Source: an uncultured Clostridium sp.
Lineage (GTDB): Bacteria; Bacillota; Clostridia; Lachnospirales; Lachnospiraceae
Length of the DNA stretch: 19,477 nucleotides
Direction: 5' to 3'
Assembly (NCBI GenBank): GCA_900551135.1
Contig: URUX01000026.1
Span: 1 to 19,477, forward strand
Part shown: positions 1-7,192 of the stretch, piece after piece
Layout of the letters: each line of letters opens with the position of its first letter
Position numbering within the stretch: position 1 is the first letter of the stretch
Translations under genes and position numbers: made by a program
Notes under the pieces: model-generated
Databases searched by the model: none
What the model was told of the DNA's origin: nothing
The model's input: the letters and a program-made list of their open reading frames with translations, nothing else

Positions 1-67
1 TAAATTAAAGAAAATATAAAAATTGTGTGAATTCTGCATTTTTAACAAAGTTTTGTATAAAATAAGA

Positions 68-96
68 TAGAAAAAATAATCATTTAATGATATACT
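68..96 (+). promoter_or_regulatory. Possible promoter of the small membrane protein gene
   Basis: The 149 bases before the first gene are very AT-rich. The best -10 match is TATACT at 91-96. The hexamer 17 bp upstream (TAGAAA, 68-73) is a poor -35. An AAAGGAAG ribosome binding site precedes the start codon at 150. The promoter call is weak and nothing else is recognisable in this stretch. Confidence 0.35.
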
Positions 97-149
97 GAAA
101 ACAGGCAGACTGACTGTGTGTCATTAGGATAGAGAAAGGAAGTGCCACT

Positions 150-482
150 ATGAACAGATTTGATTTTATGGGAAAAGAGGCAAAGGAGGCTTTAAACCGC
201 ATGGAAGAAATGATGAATGCCAGCAGACTAAATGACCTTCTTCACAAAAAAGAAGAAAATGAGAAAAAGAAAACTTGTCTTCTTTGGGTATTGGCAATTA
301 TCGGTGCTGTAGCAGCAGTGGCAGGTATTGCATATGCAGTATACCGGTTCTTTACCCCGGATTATCTGGAAGACTTTGAAGATGATTTTGATGACGACTT
401 TGACGATGACTTCTTTGAAGATGATGAGGAAGAAGAAGCGCCTGCTCCAAAGGAACAGCCGGCTGAGGAGCCAGAAGTTTAA
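150..482 (+). CDS. Small single-pass membrane protein with acidic tail, function unknown
   Basis: This 110-residue protein is not recognised as a named family. Residues 1-41 are hydrophilic and end in a lysine-rich stretch. Residues about 43-68 form one hydrophobic segment rich in Ala, Ile and Val. Residues 71-96 are almost wholly Asp, Glu and Phe, including a repeated DDDF unit, and a Pro/Glu tail follows. The lysines before the membrane segment suggest an inside N-terminus and an external acidic tail; this is inferred from the positive-inside rule. The ATG at 150 follows AAAGGAAG at a suitable distance. The gene stands alone, with its own terminator just behind it, ahead of rlmD. The acidic tail might bind cations or a basic partner, but nothing in the sequence proves that. 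Confidence 0.75.
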   Translation: MNRFDFMGKEAKEALNRMEEMMNASRLNDLLHKKEENEKKKTCLLWVLAIIGAVAAVAGIAYAVYRFFTPDYLEDFEDDFDDDFDDDFFEDDEEEEAPAPKEQPAEEPEV

Positions 483-495
483 TAGTATATGAATC

Positions 496-536
496 AGTCC
501 TGAAAACACTTCCTGAAGTGCTTTCGGGACTTTTTT
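496..536 (+). terminator. Intrinsic terminator after the small membrane protein gene
   Basis: AGTCC (496-500) pairs with GGACT (527-531). An inner CACTTC/GAAGTG stem closes the hairpin, and the 3' arm runs into six T. It lies 14 bases after the stop codon. Confidence 0.85.
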
Positions 537-588
537 GATCCGGAATCCGGTACGCAGAGCAGGAAATGACACATCCTGCAACCTTTCC

Positions 589-617
589 TTGAAAAACAGG
601 GGGCTGGCGGTTATAAT
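589..617 (+). promoter_or_regulatory. Sigma-A type promoter of rlmD
   Basis: TTGAAA at 589-594 and a perfect TATAAT at 612-617 are separated by 17 bp. Transcription would start near 624, leaving a leader of about 67 nt before the GTG start at 691. Confidence 0.75.
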
Positions 618-690
618 ATGCCTGACTGATGAAATTACAGGGAACCGTGAAAAAGAAAGACTAAAAGAAATGAGAAAAGGAGCAATCTAA

Positions 691-2112
691 GTGAAGAAAG
701 GTACGATATTAGAAGGCACAGTAGAAACGATTCAGTTTCCAAATAAGGGAATTGTAAAGATAGACGGAGAAAAGGCAGTAATAAAAAATGCCCTTCCAGG
801 ACAGAAAGTCCGTTTTGTGGTAAGCAAAAGCAGGAAGGACAAGGCAGAGGGCAGACTGCTGGAGGTAATGGAGCGTTCTCCAAAAGAGTGGGATCACAAT
901 CACTGGAGTGAAAAAGTCTGCCCTCATTTTGAAGTCTGCGGAGGCTGTCTCTATCAGAGCATTCCATATGAAGAACAGCTTAAGATTAAAGAAGAGCAGG
1001 TGCACAGCCTGATTGATGGAGTCTGCACGAATCCGGATTACGAATTTCAAGGAATAAAAGGCAGCCCTTTGGCAGAGGGATACCGAAATAAAATGGAGTT
1101 TTCTTTTGGAGACGAGTACAAAGACGGGCCTCTGGCTTTAGGAATGCACAAAAGAGGCAGCTTTTATGATATTGTACCAACGCCGGAGTGCCGGATTGTC
1201 CATCCGGATTTTAGAAAAATTCTGGTAGCTACCAGGGAGTTTTTTGCAGAACAAAACGTGCCGTTTTATAAGAAACTGGCTCATACCGGCTATCTGCGTC
1301 ACCTGTTAGTTCGCAGGGCTGTAAAAACAGGAGAAATCCTGGTAGATTTGGTGACCAGCAGCCAGATAGATGACAGAGAAGACGATCTTTTAAACACCTG
1401 GAAAGAAGGGATTCTGGCCTTGGATTTGGAGGGGACACTGGCAGGAATCCTCCATACCCGCAACGACAGCCTGGCAGATGTGGTGCAGAATGACGGTACA
1501 GATGTTCTGTATGGAAGAGAGTATTTTTATGAAGAATTACTGGGACTGAAGTTTAAGATTTCTCCGTTTTCTTTCTTTCAGACCAATTCTCTGGGGGCAG
1601 AAGTTCTGTATGAGACTGGCAGAAGCTATATAGGGGAAACAAAAGACAAGGTGGTATTTGACTTATACAGCGGTACAGGAACGATTGCGCAGATTCTGGC
1701 TCCTGTAGCAAAAAAAGTAGTAGGGGTAGAGATTGTAGAAGAGGCAGTAGAGGCTGCTAAAATAAATGCGGAGTTAAATGGTCTTTCCAATTGTCAATTT
1801 ATAGCAGGAGATGTGTTAAAGGTACTGGACGGGGTTGAAGAAAAGCCGGATTTGATTGTTGTAGATCCGCCTCGTGACGGCATTCATCCAAAGGCGCTGC
1901 CAAAGATTATTGCCTATCAGGTGCCAAAGATTGTTTATATCTCCTGTAAGCCCACCAGTCTGGTAAGAGATCTGGTCGTTTTCCAGGAAATGGGATATGT
2001 TGTAGAAAAGGTATGCGCTGTAGACATGTTTCCATCCACTGGGGGGATAGAGACGGTCTGCCTTCTGAGCAGCCAAACATCCAGGCACGGTTCGGTTCCT
2101 GCTCAGGCTTAA
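691..2112 (+). CDS. rlmD: 23S rRNA (uracil-C5)-methyltransferase, RlmD/RumA family
   Basis: The protein methylates C5 of a uracil in 23S rRNA using S-adenosylmethionine (family knowledge; Firmicute members may modify U747, U1939 or both). Its 473 residues show the family order. Residues 1-60 form a TRAM-like RNA-binding domain. Four cysteines fit the [4Fe-4S] site: C77, C83, C86 and C167. The SAM-binding motif is DLYSGTGTIAQ (about 324-334), followed by VVDPPRDGIHP (390-400). The catalytic cysteine is C419 in YISCKPTSLVRDL. The usual NPxTLxRDL after the catalytic cysteine is KPTSLVRDL here, a modest variant. The last ~15 residues look unconserved. GTG is chosen as start because AAAGGAG lies about 8 nt upstream and the only nearby ATG (670) soon meets a stop. 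The exact target uracil cannot be told from sequence. Confidence 0.95.
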   Translation: MKKGTILEGTVETIQFPNKGIVKIDGEKAVIKNALPGQKVRFVVSKSRKDKAEGRLLEVMERSPKEWDHNHWSEKVCPHFEVCGGCLYQSIPYEEQLKIKEEQVHSLIDGVCTNPDYEFQGIKGSPLAEGYRNKMEFSFGDEYKDGPLALGMHKRGSFYDIVPTPECRIVHPDFRKILVATREFFAEQNVPFYKKLAHTGYLRHLLVRRAVKTGEILVDLVTSSQIDDREDDLLNTWKEGILALDLEGTLAGILHTRNDSLADVVQNDGTDVLYGREYFYEELLGLKFKISPFSFFQTNSLGAEVLYETGRSYIGETKDKVVFDLYSGTGTIAQILAPVAKKVVGVEIVEEAVEAAKINAELNGLSNCQFIAGDVLKVLDGVEEKPDLIVVDPPRDGIHPKALPKIIAYQVPKIVYISCKPTSLVRDLVVFQEMGYVVEKVCAVDMFPSTGGIETVCLLSSQTSRHGSVPAQA

Positions 2113-2178
2113 ACGTTCAGACGGAAGAGCAGCATAGAATTAAGTCGGAAGAAAAATAAAACATAATCAAGGGAATTT

Positions 2179-2222
2179 ACAGAAGAACTGTCAGCACGAT
2201 GAAGTGCCGGCAGTTCTTCTGT
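2179..2222. terminator. Bidirectional terminator between rlmD and the merR-type gene
   Basis: ACAGAAGAACTG (2179-2190) is an exact inverted copy of CAGTTCTTCTGT (2211-2222), and an inner GCAC/GTGC stem lies between them. The T-rich arms on either strand suit termination of both convergent genes. Confidence 0.8.
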
Positions 2223-2234
2223 TATGTAAAGGAT

Positions 2235-3056
2235 TCAGGAGGATTGCTCCACATAAAACAGTATTTTCGTAATAAATTCTTCTTCATATCTGGAAGTGAT
2301 GTAATCATTGATGCAGAATTCATAAGAATCAGATATGATTTTTAGTCCCTGCTCTCTGCAAAATTCGATGAGCCGGATATAGGAACGGTTAATGTCATAA
2401 TAATTGCCAAAATGGTAAATAGAAGCAGTTAATCCTTCCGGAAGCATTTGAATGTTGGAAACAGATGAAACCGGTTCTGTGGTTACAAAGGCCATTTTTG
2501 CTTTGGTGCAGTCACCTTCTAAGACCTGTTTTAGGGGGACAGAGACACCGCACTGGAAAAAGATGGGGAGATCATCGCTTAGAGCCTGGGCATAGCACTG
2601 TTTTGTAGCAATGCTGATCTCTTTCATGCTGTAAGGATGCTTCACATCATGGTACAGGATATAGACACTGTCTGCCTGGGAAAGGGACGGTTTCGCAGAC
2701 TGTTTGGCATAAACCTGTTCCACCTGCTGGCACCGGTGTTCCAGCCGGTTCTGAATCAGGGAAAGTTCGTTGATTTTTTGTTCGATCACTTTTAACTGGT
2801 TTCGGAAAAAGTGGATACTGTTTTCCGTGGTGTAGTGTTCCATATGGTTTTTGATTTCATTTAAGGAAAAGCCGATTTTTTTCATAATCAGGATGGTATC
2901 CAGGGCATCCAGCTGATCGGCACTGTAATAGCGGTATCCGTTTTCCGGATCCGTATAGGAGGGCTTAAACAGCCCTATTTTATCGTAGTATAACAGAGTC
3001 TGTTTTGATACATTTTGATATTTTGCCAGTTCTCCGGCAGAAAACATATTTTCCAT
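2235..3056 (-). CDS. MerR family transcriptional regulator, likely controls the divergent MATE pump
   Basis: Residues 4-70 form a MerR-type winged helix: FSAGELAKYQNVSKQTLLYYDKIG, then the diagnostic NGYRYYSADQLDALDTILIMKKIGFSLNEI. A helical linker follows (about 80-120), ending in repeated Gln/Glu/Arg residues that suit the dimer coiled coil. The remaining 150 residues look like a GyrI/BmrR-like effector domain, so the signal is probably a small hydrophobic or cationic compound. At 273 residues the length fits BmrR-like drug regulators. A GGGGTG ribosome binding site lies about 10 nt before the ATG at 3056; a second in-frame ATG at 3047 is possible. The gene is divergent from the MATE pump, and the space between them holds a MerR-type operator. 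The inducer cannot be named. Confidence 0.9.
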   Translation of the reverse strand: MENMFSAGELAKYQNVSKQTLLYYDKIGLFKPSYTDPENGYRYYSADQLDALDTILIMKKIGFSLNEIKNHMEHYTTENSIHFFRNQLKVIEQKINELSLIQNRLEHRCQQVEQVYAKQSAKPSLSQADSVYILYHDVKHPYSMKEISIATKQCYAQALSDDLPIFFQCGVSVPLKQVLEGDCTKAKMAFVTTEPVSSVSNIQMLPEGLTASIYHFGNYYDINRSYIRLIEFCREQGLKIISDSYEFCINDYITSRYEEEFITKILFYVEQSS

Positions 3057-3072
3057 TATGCAAGTTCACCCC

Positions 3073-3103
3073 TTGACTATATAGTTACTATATACCTTAT
3101 GAT
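3073..3103 (+). promoter_or_regulatory. MerR-type promoter/operator of the MATE gene
   Basis: The -35 TTGACT (3073-3078) and -10 TATGAT (3098-3103) are separated by 19 bp, the overlong spacer that MerR proteins correct by twisting DNA. Inside the spacer is an exact palindrome, TATATAGT-T-ACTATATA (3078-3094). The element sits between the divergent regulator and pump genes, so it probably also serves autoregulation. Confidence 0.8.
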
Positions 3104-3199
3104 AGTACCAGAGGCGGGAAAGCGCAAGGGGCATATGCCGGAATTTTCATGATCATGGCGCTTTCCGGTGAAAAATTACGAAGCAGTCAGGAGGCTATT

Positions 3200-4519
3200 A
3201 TGAATGCATTTATAAGACCTATGTCCTATAGGCAGTTTTTAAAGTATTTAGCGCCGTCTATTTTTACAATGATTTTTTTGTCTTTTTATACGACGATTGA
3301 TGGCTTTTTTGTATCCAGATATGCTGGTTCAGATGCTCTGGCAGGAATCAATATTGTCATTCCCATTACCTGCATTATCTTTGGTACAGCCGTTATGCTG
3401 GCCACTGGAGCAGGGGCAGTCATTGGCGAGCACATGGGAAGAAATGAACAGAAGAAAGCCAATGAAATTTTCAGCTTTATTTCCCTGGTCCTGCTGATAT
3501 TTTCTATTTTGTTTTCAGCAGCAGGAATCCTGTTTTTAAGACCCATCGCCATTCTTCTGGGAACCAGTGAGAGACTGATGGAGCACGTGCTCCCATATGC
3601 CTTTGTAGTATTTGCAGGCACCATTCCAATGGCGTTTAAATTGTTTTTTGAATATCTGGTACGTACAGATGGAAATCCACAGGTAGGACTCCATATGTCT
3701 GTCGTCGGCCTGGTACTTAATATACTCCTAGATTACCTGTTTGTCGGTGTAATCCGCTGGGGAACCTTTGGCGCAGCTCTGGGAACCGTGTGTTCTATTA
3801 GCGCCAGTGCAGTAATTGGACTTCACTATTTTATGAAACGCAGCAATATCCGGTTTGCGAAACCAGATGTGGATTTTCATATTCTCTGGAAATCCTGTAC
3901 CAATGGAAGCAGTGAAATGCTGACGGAACTTTCAACAGGAATCACAACCCTTCTGTTTAACCTGATTATTATGCAGAAATTTGGGGAGGATGGTGTAGCG
4001 GCTGTTACCATTATTATGTATATTTATTATTTCTTTATTGCATTTTATATGGGAATTGCAGTTGCCGCCGCACCTGTAGTCAGCTATAATTTAGGTTCCG
4101 GAAACCGGGAAAAAATCAGGGAGACGTTAAAATACAGTTTTATCACAATCGGAGTGACTGCGGTTATGATTATGGGGATTCTCTTTGTAGGAGGGGACTT
4201 TATTATCCGACTGTTTGCAACCAGCGGCCATGTGTATGATTTGACTGTTACCGCATTATTTTACTTTAGTCCGGTATTTCTGTTCATTGGGGTAAATGTA
4301 TTCCTCTCCGGTTACTTTACGGCGCTGGGAGACGGCGTCACTTCAGCAGTTATTTCCTCCCTGCGTTCCCTGATTTTTGTGGTAATATTTATTTTTACGC
4401 TGCCTCCGGTAATCGGGGTCAACGGCGTTTGGATGACCATGCCTCTGGCCGAAATTTCTACCATACTGATTTCCCTTTATTTATATAACAAAAAAGGAAA
4501 ACAGTATGCGGCGGCATAA
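3200..4519 (+). CDS. MATE family multidrug efflux transporter (MepA-like)
   Basis: This is a cation-driven membrane exporter of toxic compounds. The 439 residues contain about 12 hydrophobic segments in two related halves, as usual for MATE proteins of this length. The first half has LAPSIFTMIFLSFYTTIDGFFVSRYAGSDALAGI and the second has YNLGSG followed by a GYFTALGDG segment, typical of the MepA-type branch. The open frame reaches back to 3149, but AGGAGG at 3189-3194 stands 5 nt before the ATG at 3200, so that start is preferred. Drug export is inferred from the family and from the divergent MerR regulator with its MerR-type promoter. The substrate is unknown. Confidence 0.92.
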   Translation: MNAFIRPMSYRQFLKYLAPSIFTMIFLSFYTTIDGFFVSRYAGSDALAGINIVIPITCIIFGTAVMLATGAGAVIGEHMGRNEQKKANEIFSFISLVLLIFSILFSAAGILFLRPIAILLGTSERLMEHVLPYAFVVFAGTIPMAFKLFFEYLVRTDGNPQVGLHMSVVGLVLNILLDYLFVGVIRWGTFGAALGTVCSISASAVIGLHYFMKRSNIRFAKPDVDFHILWKSCTNGSSEMLTELSTGITTLLFNLIIMQKFGEDGVAAVTIIMYIYYFFIAFYMGIAVAAAPVVSYNLGSGNREKIRETLKYSFITIGVTAVMIMGILFVGGDFIIRLFATSGHVYDLTVTALFYFSPVFLFIGVNVFLSGYFTALGDGVTSAVISSLRSLIFVVIFIFTLPPVIGVNGVWMTMPLAEISTILISLYLYNKKGKQYAAA

Positions 4520-4569
4520 ATGAAGCGATAGTACCGCAGTGATAGCTTGGAAATGCTGGCAGAAGATGT

Positions 4570-4622
4570 ACGAGAGTGTTGTAAAATCATGAAATTAGAT
4601 GATAGAGCAGTGCTCTCGTTTT
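4570..4622 (+). terminator. Probable terminator of the MATE gene
   Basis: ACGAGAG (4570-4576) pairs with CTCTCGT (4613-4619). The stem extends inward through several G-T pairs and ends in TTTT. The loop is long (about 25-35 nt), so the call is moderate. Confidence 0.6.
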
Positions 4623-4660
4623 ATATGTGGAAAACGTGGTTTCTTTTGCTGAAAACTTTT

Positions 4661-4890
4661 GACTTTCGTTTTAAATCGAGTTTGTGTATATTGGGTTGAT
4701 TTTGATGTTTTCTAAACAATGTTTTCAATGTGATTGTGTAATTTGAGAGTGTTTTGTTTATCTATAAACAATTTTGCATTGTTTTTGTTTATAATTTAGT
4801 TGTTTTAAGGTTTTCTAAACAATTCTCAGGATGCATTTGTGTATTTTTTTTGATTTAGTTCATTTATAAACAAATCTAGTCTGCATGTTT
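4661..4890. repeat. Degenerate ~51-bp tandem repeat, AT-rich, with TAAACAA motifs
   Basis: The motif TAAACAA occurs at 4713, 4765, 4816 and 4867, at steps of 52, 51 and 51 bp. A second landmark, TTTGTGTAT or a close variant, keeps the same period at 4681, 4733, 4784 and 4836. A third, a TTGATTTAGTT-like segment, follows it in several units. This makes four to five imperfect copies. At 4754-4771 one copy forms a near-perfect palindrome, TTGTTTATCTATAAACAA. No open frame crosses the block. It could be a decayed minisatellite or a cluster of regulator sites. Confidence 0.7.
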
Positions 4891-5144
4891 CTTTGGGCGT
4901 GATAGTCCGCCAACAATTGCACAATAGCAATATTCCTGGAGTATGATCAGGCAGATGACCAAACTACATACAGGAAATGAACATTTAAGGGATGTGATAA
5001 ACGAGCCAGAAGGAAAAATCAAACTGTGGAATCAGACAGCGGAGTAAAAAAGAGCAGGGGTTGTAAGGCGTGTTCCAGATACCAATTCCAGCGTATGTCT
5101 CGTATTTGATTCATATTTTCAATTTGGAAGAACCAACTTGCCTG
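4891..5144. other. Gene-free stretch upstream of the glycosyltransferase fusion gene
   Basis: With the repeat block this completes a ~700-bp gap after the MATE gene. The only open frame of note encodes 34 residues (4943-5047) after a weak CTGGAG site. The same frame stays open after its stop, through 5048-5279, without a start codon. The peptide is not recognised. It may be chance or the remains of a lost gene. Confidence 0.4.
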
Positions 5145-5173
5145 TTGAGAACATCCCGACTCCATGGTATACT
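5145..5173 (+). promoter_or_regulatory. Sigma-A type promoter of the glycosyltransferase fusion gene
   Basis: TTGAGA (5145-5150) and TATACT (5168-5173) are 17 bp apart. The start site would lie near 5180, about 45 nt before the ATG. Confidence 0.75.
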
Positions 5174-5225
5174 TTTTTTAACATTGCATTGACAGATGCT
5201 GTGTTTAGAGAAAGGAGACAGATGA

Positions 5226-6557
5226 ATGAATCCTGTGGTAAGTATGATCATACCTGTTTATAATGCGCAGGACAGTATACGAAGATGTGTGGAAAGCGTG
5301 TTAAATCAGGGATATACGGATTTTGAACTGCTGCTGGTTGATGATGGAAGCACAGATTCTTCTGGAGAAATCTGCGAAGAATATAAACAAAAAGACAGCC
5401 GTGTGAAGGTGATTCACAAGGAAAATACAGGAGTTTCCGATACCCGGAATATGGGGCTGAAAGAGGCGAAGGGACAATACATCCAGTTTCTGGACAGCGA
5501 TGACTGGATTACTCCGGACGCTACGAACCTGATGGTACGGGCTGCGGTGGAAAGCAGCTGCGATATGGTAATTGCGGATTTTTACCGGGTAATCGGGGAA
5601 CGGCTTTCCCACAAAGGAGATATTGACAAGGACGGTTTGCTGACTCTGGAGGAATTTGCCGGATTTATGATGGAAAATCCAGCAGATTTCTATTATGGCG
5701 TATTGTGGAATAAGCTGTTTAAACGGGAGATTATTGAGGGGTATGGCCTTTCCATGGATAAGACCATAAGCTGGTGTGAGGATTTTATGTTTAATCTGGA
5801 ATATCTCCGCCACACAAAGACGATCTATGCCCTTCGGGTTCCTATTTATTACTATGTAAAAACCAAGGGGTCTCTGGTTACCCAGGGGTTAAGTCTTACA
5901 AAGACCATCAAAATGAAACGGATGGTATTTGAATATTACCATGATTTTTATAAGTCTGTACTGACAGAAGAGGATTATGAAAAAAACCGTCTGTCTGTGT
6001 ACCGGTTTTTGCTGGATGCAGCAGGAGACGGAGCGGTTCCTTTTTCGATTTTTCCGGGCTCTACCAGGCTGGGAGATGAGAGGAGCAGCGTAAGCCATGG
6101 GGCATTGGATGGAGATGGAGTGATGCTGGACTCTTACAGAGACCGGAAACTGCTGGATCACTATTTAGATCCGGTTGCAATCAAATATGGGCTGACTCTT
6201 TCTGAAATCAGCCTTTTGATTTATTTTAGCCAGAAGCCCAGGATTGATACTTTGAAAGAACTGTCAGATGTGACGAATATGTCCAGAAGCCGTTTGGCTT
6301 TAGCGCTGCAGAAATTGACTCTGAAAGAACTGATTAAAGTGGAAGAACAGGTAAATGCAGTACTGTTACCGGCTTCAGAGCCGGTGCTGGCTGATTTGGG
6401 GGCAGCTCAAAAAGATTATGAAACGGCCAGGTTTGCCGGATTTAATGAAGAAGAACTGATGCAGTATGCTTATTTATCCGACCGGATAAAGGAAAACATC
6501 TGTCATGTGCTGAAAAAAGAAAACAGACCAGTGAAAACGAAAAAGAAGAAAACCTGA
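5226..6557 (+). CDS. Family 2 glycosyltransferase fused to a MarR-like winged-helix domain
   Basis: The N-terminal ~220 residues are a clear GT-A glycosyltransferase of family 2. They show VSMIIPVYN (5-13), VDDGSTD (38-44), NTGVSDTRNMGL (67-78), the metal-binding DSDD (90-93) and a likely catalytic WCEDFMFN (183-190). Residues ~230-300 are a linker. Residues ~305-430 follow the MarR layout: a helix, LTLSEISLLIYFSQ (323-336), then KELSDVTNMSRSRLALALQKLTLKELIKVEE (344-374) as helix-turn-helix with wing start, and long C-terminal helices. The tail is rich in lysine. The frame is uninterrupted, and AAAGGAG sits 8 nt before the ATG. Both domains look intact. The protein may be a sugar transferase whose activity or transcription is tied to a ligand or DNA. 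The acceptor and donor sugars are unknown, and no other polysaccharide genes lie nearby. Confidence 0.88.
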   Translation: MNPVVSMIIPVYNAQDSIRRCVESVLNQGYTDFELLLVDDGSTDSSGEICEEYKQKDSRVKVIHKENTGVSDTRNMGLKEAKGQYIQFLDSDDWITPDATNLMVRAAVESSCDMVIADFYRVIGERLSHKGDIDKDGLLTLEEFAGFMMENPADFYYGVLWNKLFKREIIEGYGLSMDKTISWCEDFMFNLEYLRHTKTIYALRVPIYYYVKTKGSLVTQGLSLTKTIKMKRMVFEYYHDFYKSVLTEEDYEKNRLSVYRFLLDAAGDGAVPFSIFPGSTRLGDERSSVSHGALDGDGVMLDSYRDRKLLDHYLDPVAIKYGLTLSEISLLIYFSQKPRIDTLKELSDVTNMSRSRLALALQKLTLKELIKVEEQVNAVLLPASEPVLADLGAAQKDYETARFAGFNEEELMQYAYLSDRIKENICHVLKKENRPVKTKKKKT

Positions 6558-6573
6558 TAAATGCAGAAACAGA

Positions 6574-6618
6574 AGGGTATCGCAAAATCATCGAATGTGA
6601 TTTTGCGATACCCTCTTT
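6574..6618. terminator. Strong bidirectional terminator
   Basis: A perfect 17-bp inverted repeat (6574-6590 with 6598-6614; arms begin AGGGTATCGC) encloses a 7-nt loop and is followed by CTTT. It lies between the convergent glycosyltransferase fusion gene and the minus-strand membrane protein gene and can serve both. Confidence 0.88.
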
Positions 6619-6628
6619 GATATAGAAT

Positions 6629-7192
6629 CTATGCGGCTTCCCTGCTGGCTGACAACTGGGTTTCCCATAACCGGTAAGCCAGAACCGAGATGGTAATGGT
6701 CATAAAGGTTTCCAGGGCGCTGCTGACAATCCCGGCTATAAGAAAGAGAAAGCAGGAACCCACGATAATTCCCAGAATGGCCGTAAACAGCGGCCGGTAA
6801 CGATGGGGAGACTGACGATACTGAATCAGGATAATCCAGAGGAAATATAACAGAATCGAAACTCCAAAAACAAATGCAAACAGAATATGGAGGGACGCTT
6901 TTAAGGGCATGTCATTGGGAAGATACGGGGTGGTAACAGCACAGAACAGAAGAATCAGTGATGCAGGAAGCAAAATGCGGCACCCTGTGGGAAGATCCAA
7001 AACAGTTTTTAATTTCCGGTGGATTAAGTAGAGATAGAGCCCGGTTAGGATTCCCCATATAGCAAATCCGATGCCTCCTTTGACCGAATTGGCAATGACT
7101 GAGAAGTTGGTTGTGAGCCATCCGTACCCTCGGGCAAATAAAAAAGTATAAGATGGAATAATAAAATATGCGAGCAGTTTCAATGCTGACAC
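6629..7192 (-). CDS. Multi-pass membrane protein of unknown function
   Basis: The 187 residues hold about six hydrophobic segments: roughly 5-20, 40-57, 74-92, 101-125, 134-155 and 157-173. Short charged loops separate them, such as IHRKLKTVLD and YRQSPHRYRP. No catalytic motif is visible. The general shape recalls small six-helix DUF998-like proteins, but this is a guess from topology. The longest frame starts with GTG at 7192, yet AAAGGA ends only 2 nt before it. A TTG at 7183, 11 nt downstream of that site, is an alternative start. The gene is transcribed alone and converges on the glycosyltransferase fusion gene. Confidence 0.75.
   Translation of the reverse strand: MSALKLLAYFIIPSYTFLFARGYGWLTTNFSVIANSVKGGIGFAIWGILTGLYLYLIHRKLKTVLDLPTGCRILLPASLILLFCAVTTPYLPNDMPLKASLHILFAFVFGVSILLYFLWIILIQYRQSPHRYRPLFTAILGIIVGSCFLFLIAGIVSSALETFMTITISVLAYRLWETQLSASREAA

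Noticed and set aside
228..581. Minus-strand 117-residue open frame
   Set aside because: It is the shadow of the acidic-tail gene; its low-complexity Phe/Ile/Lys run mirrors the GA-rich repeats, and it crosses the terminator.
3149..3199. Upstream start of the MATE protein (17 extra residues)
   Set aside because: There is no ribosome binding site before 3149, while AGGAGG stands 5 nt before the ATG at 3200.
4661..4890. CRISPR-like array
   Set aside because: The units are degenerate along their whole length, without a constant repeat and unique spacers, and no cas genes are present.
5301..5813. Minus-strand 170-residue open frame
   Set aside because: It is antisense to the glycosyltransferase catalytic motifs and resembles no protein family.
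6000..6130. Frameshift or gene-junction error between glycosyltransferase and MarR-like parts
   Set aside because: The frame is continuous through the linker with ordinary codon use and no second start with a ribosome binding site.
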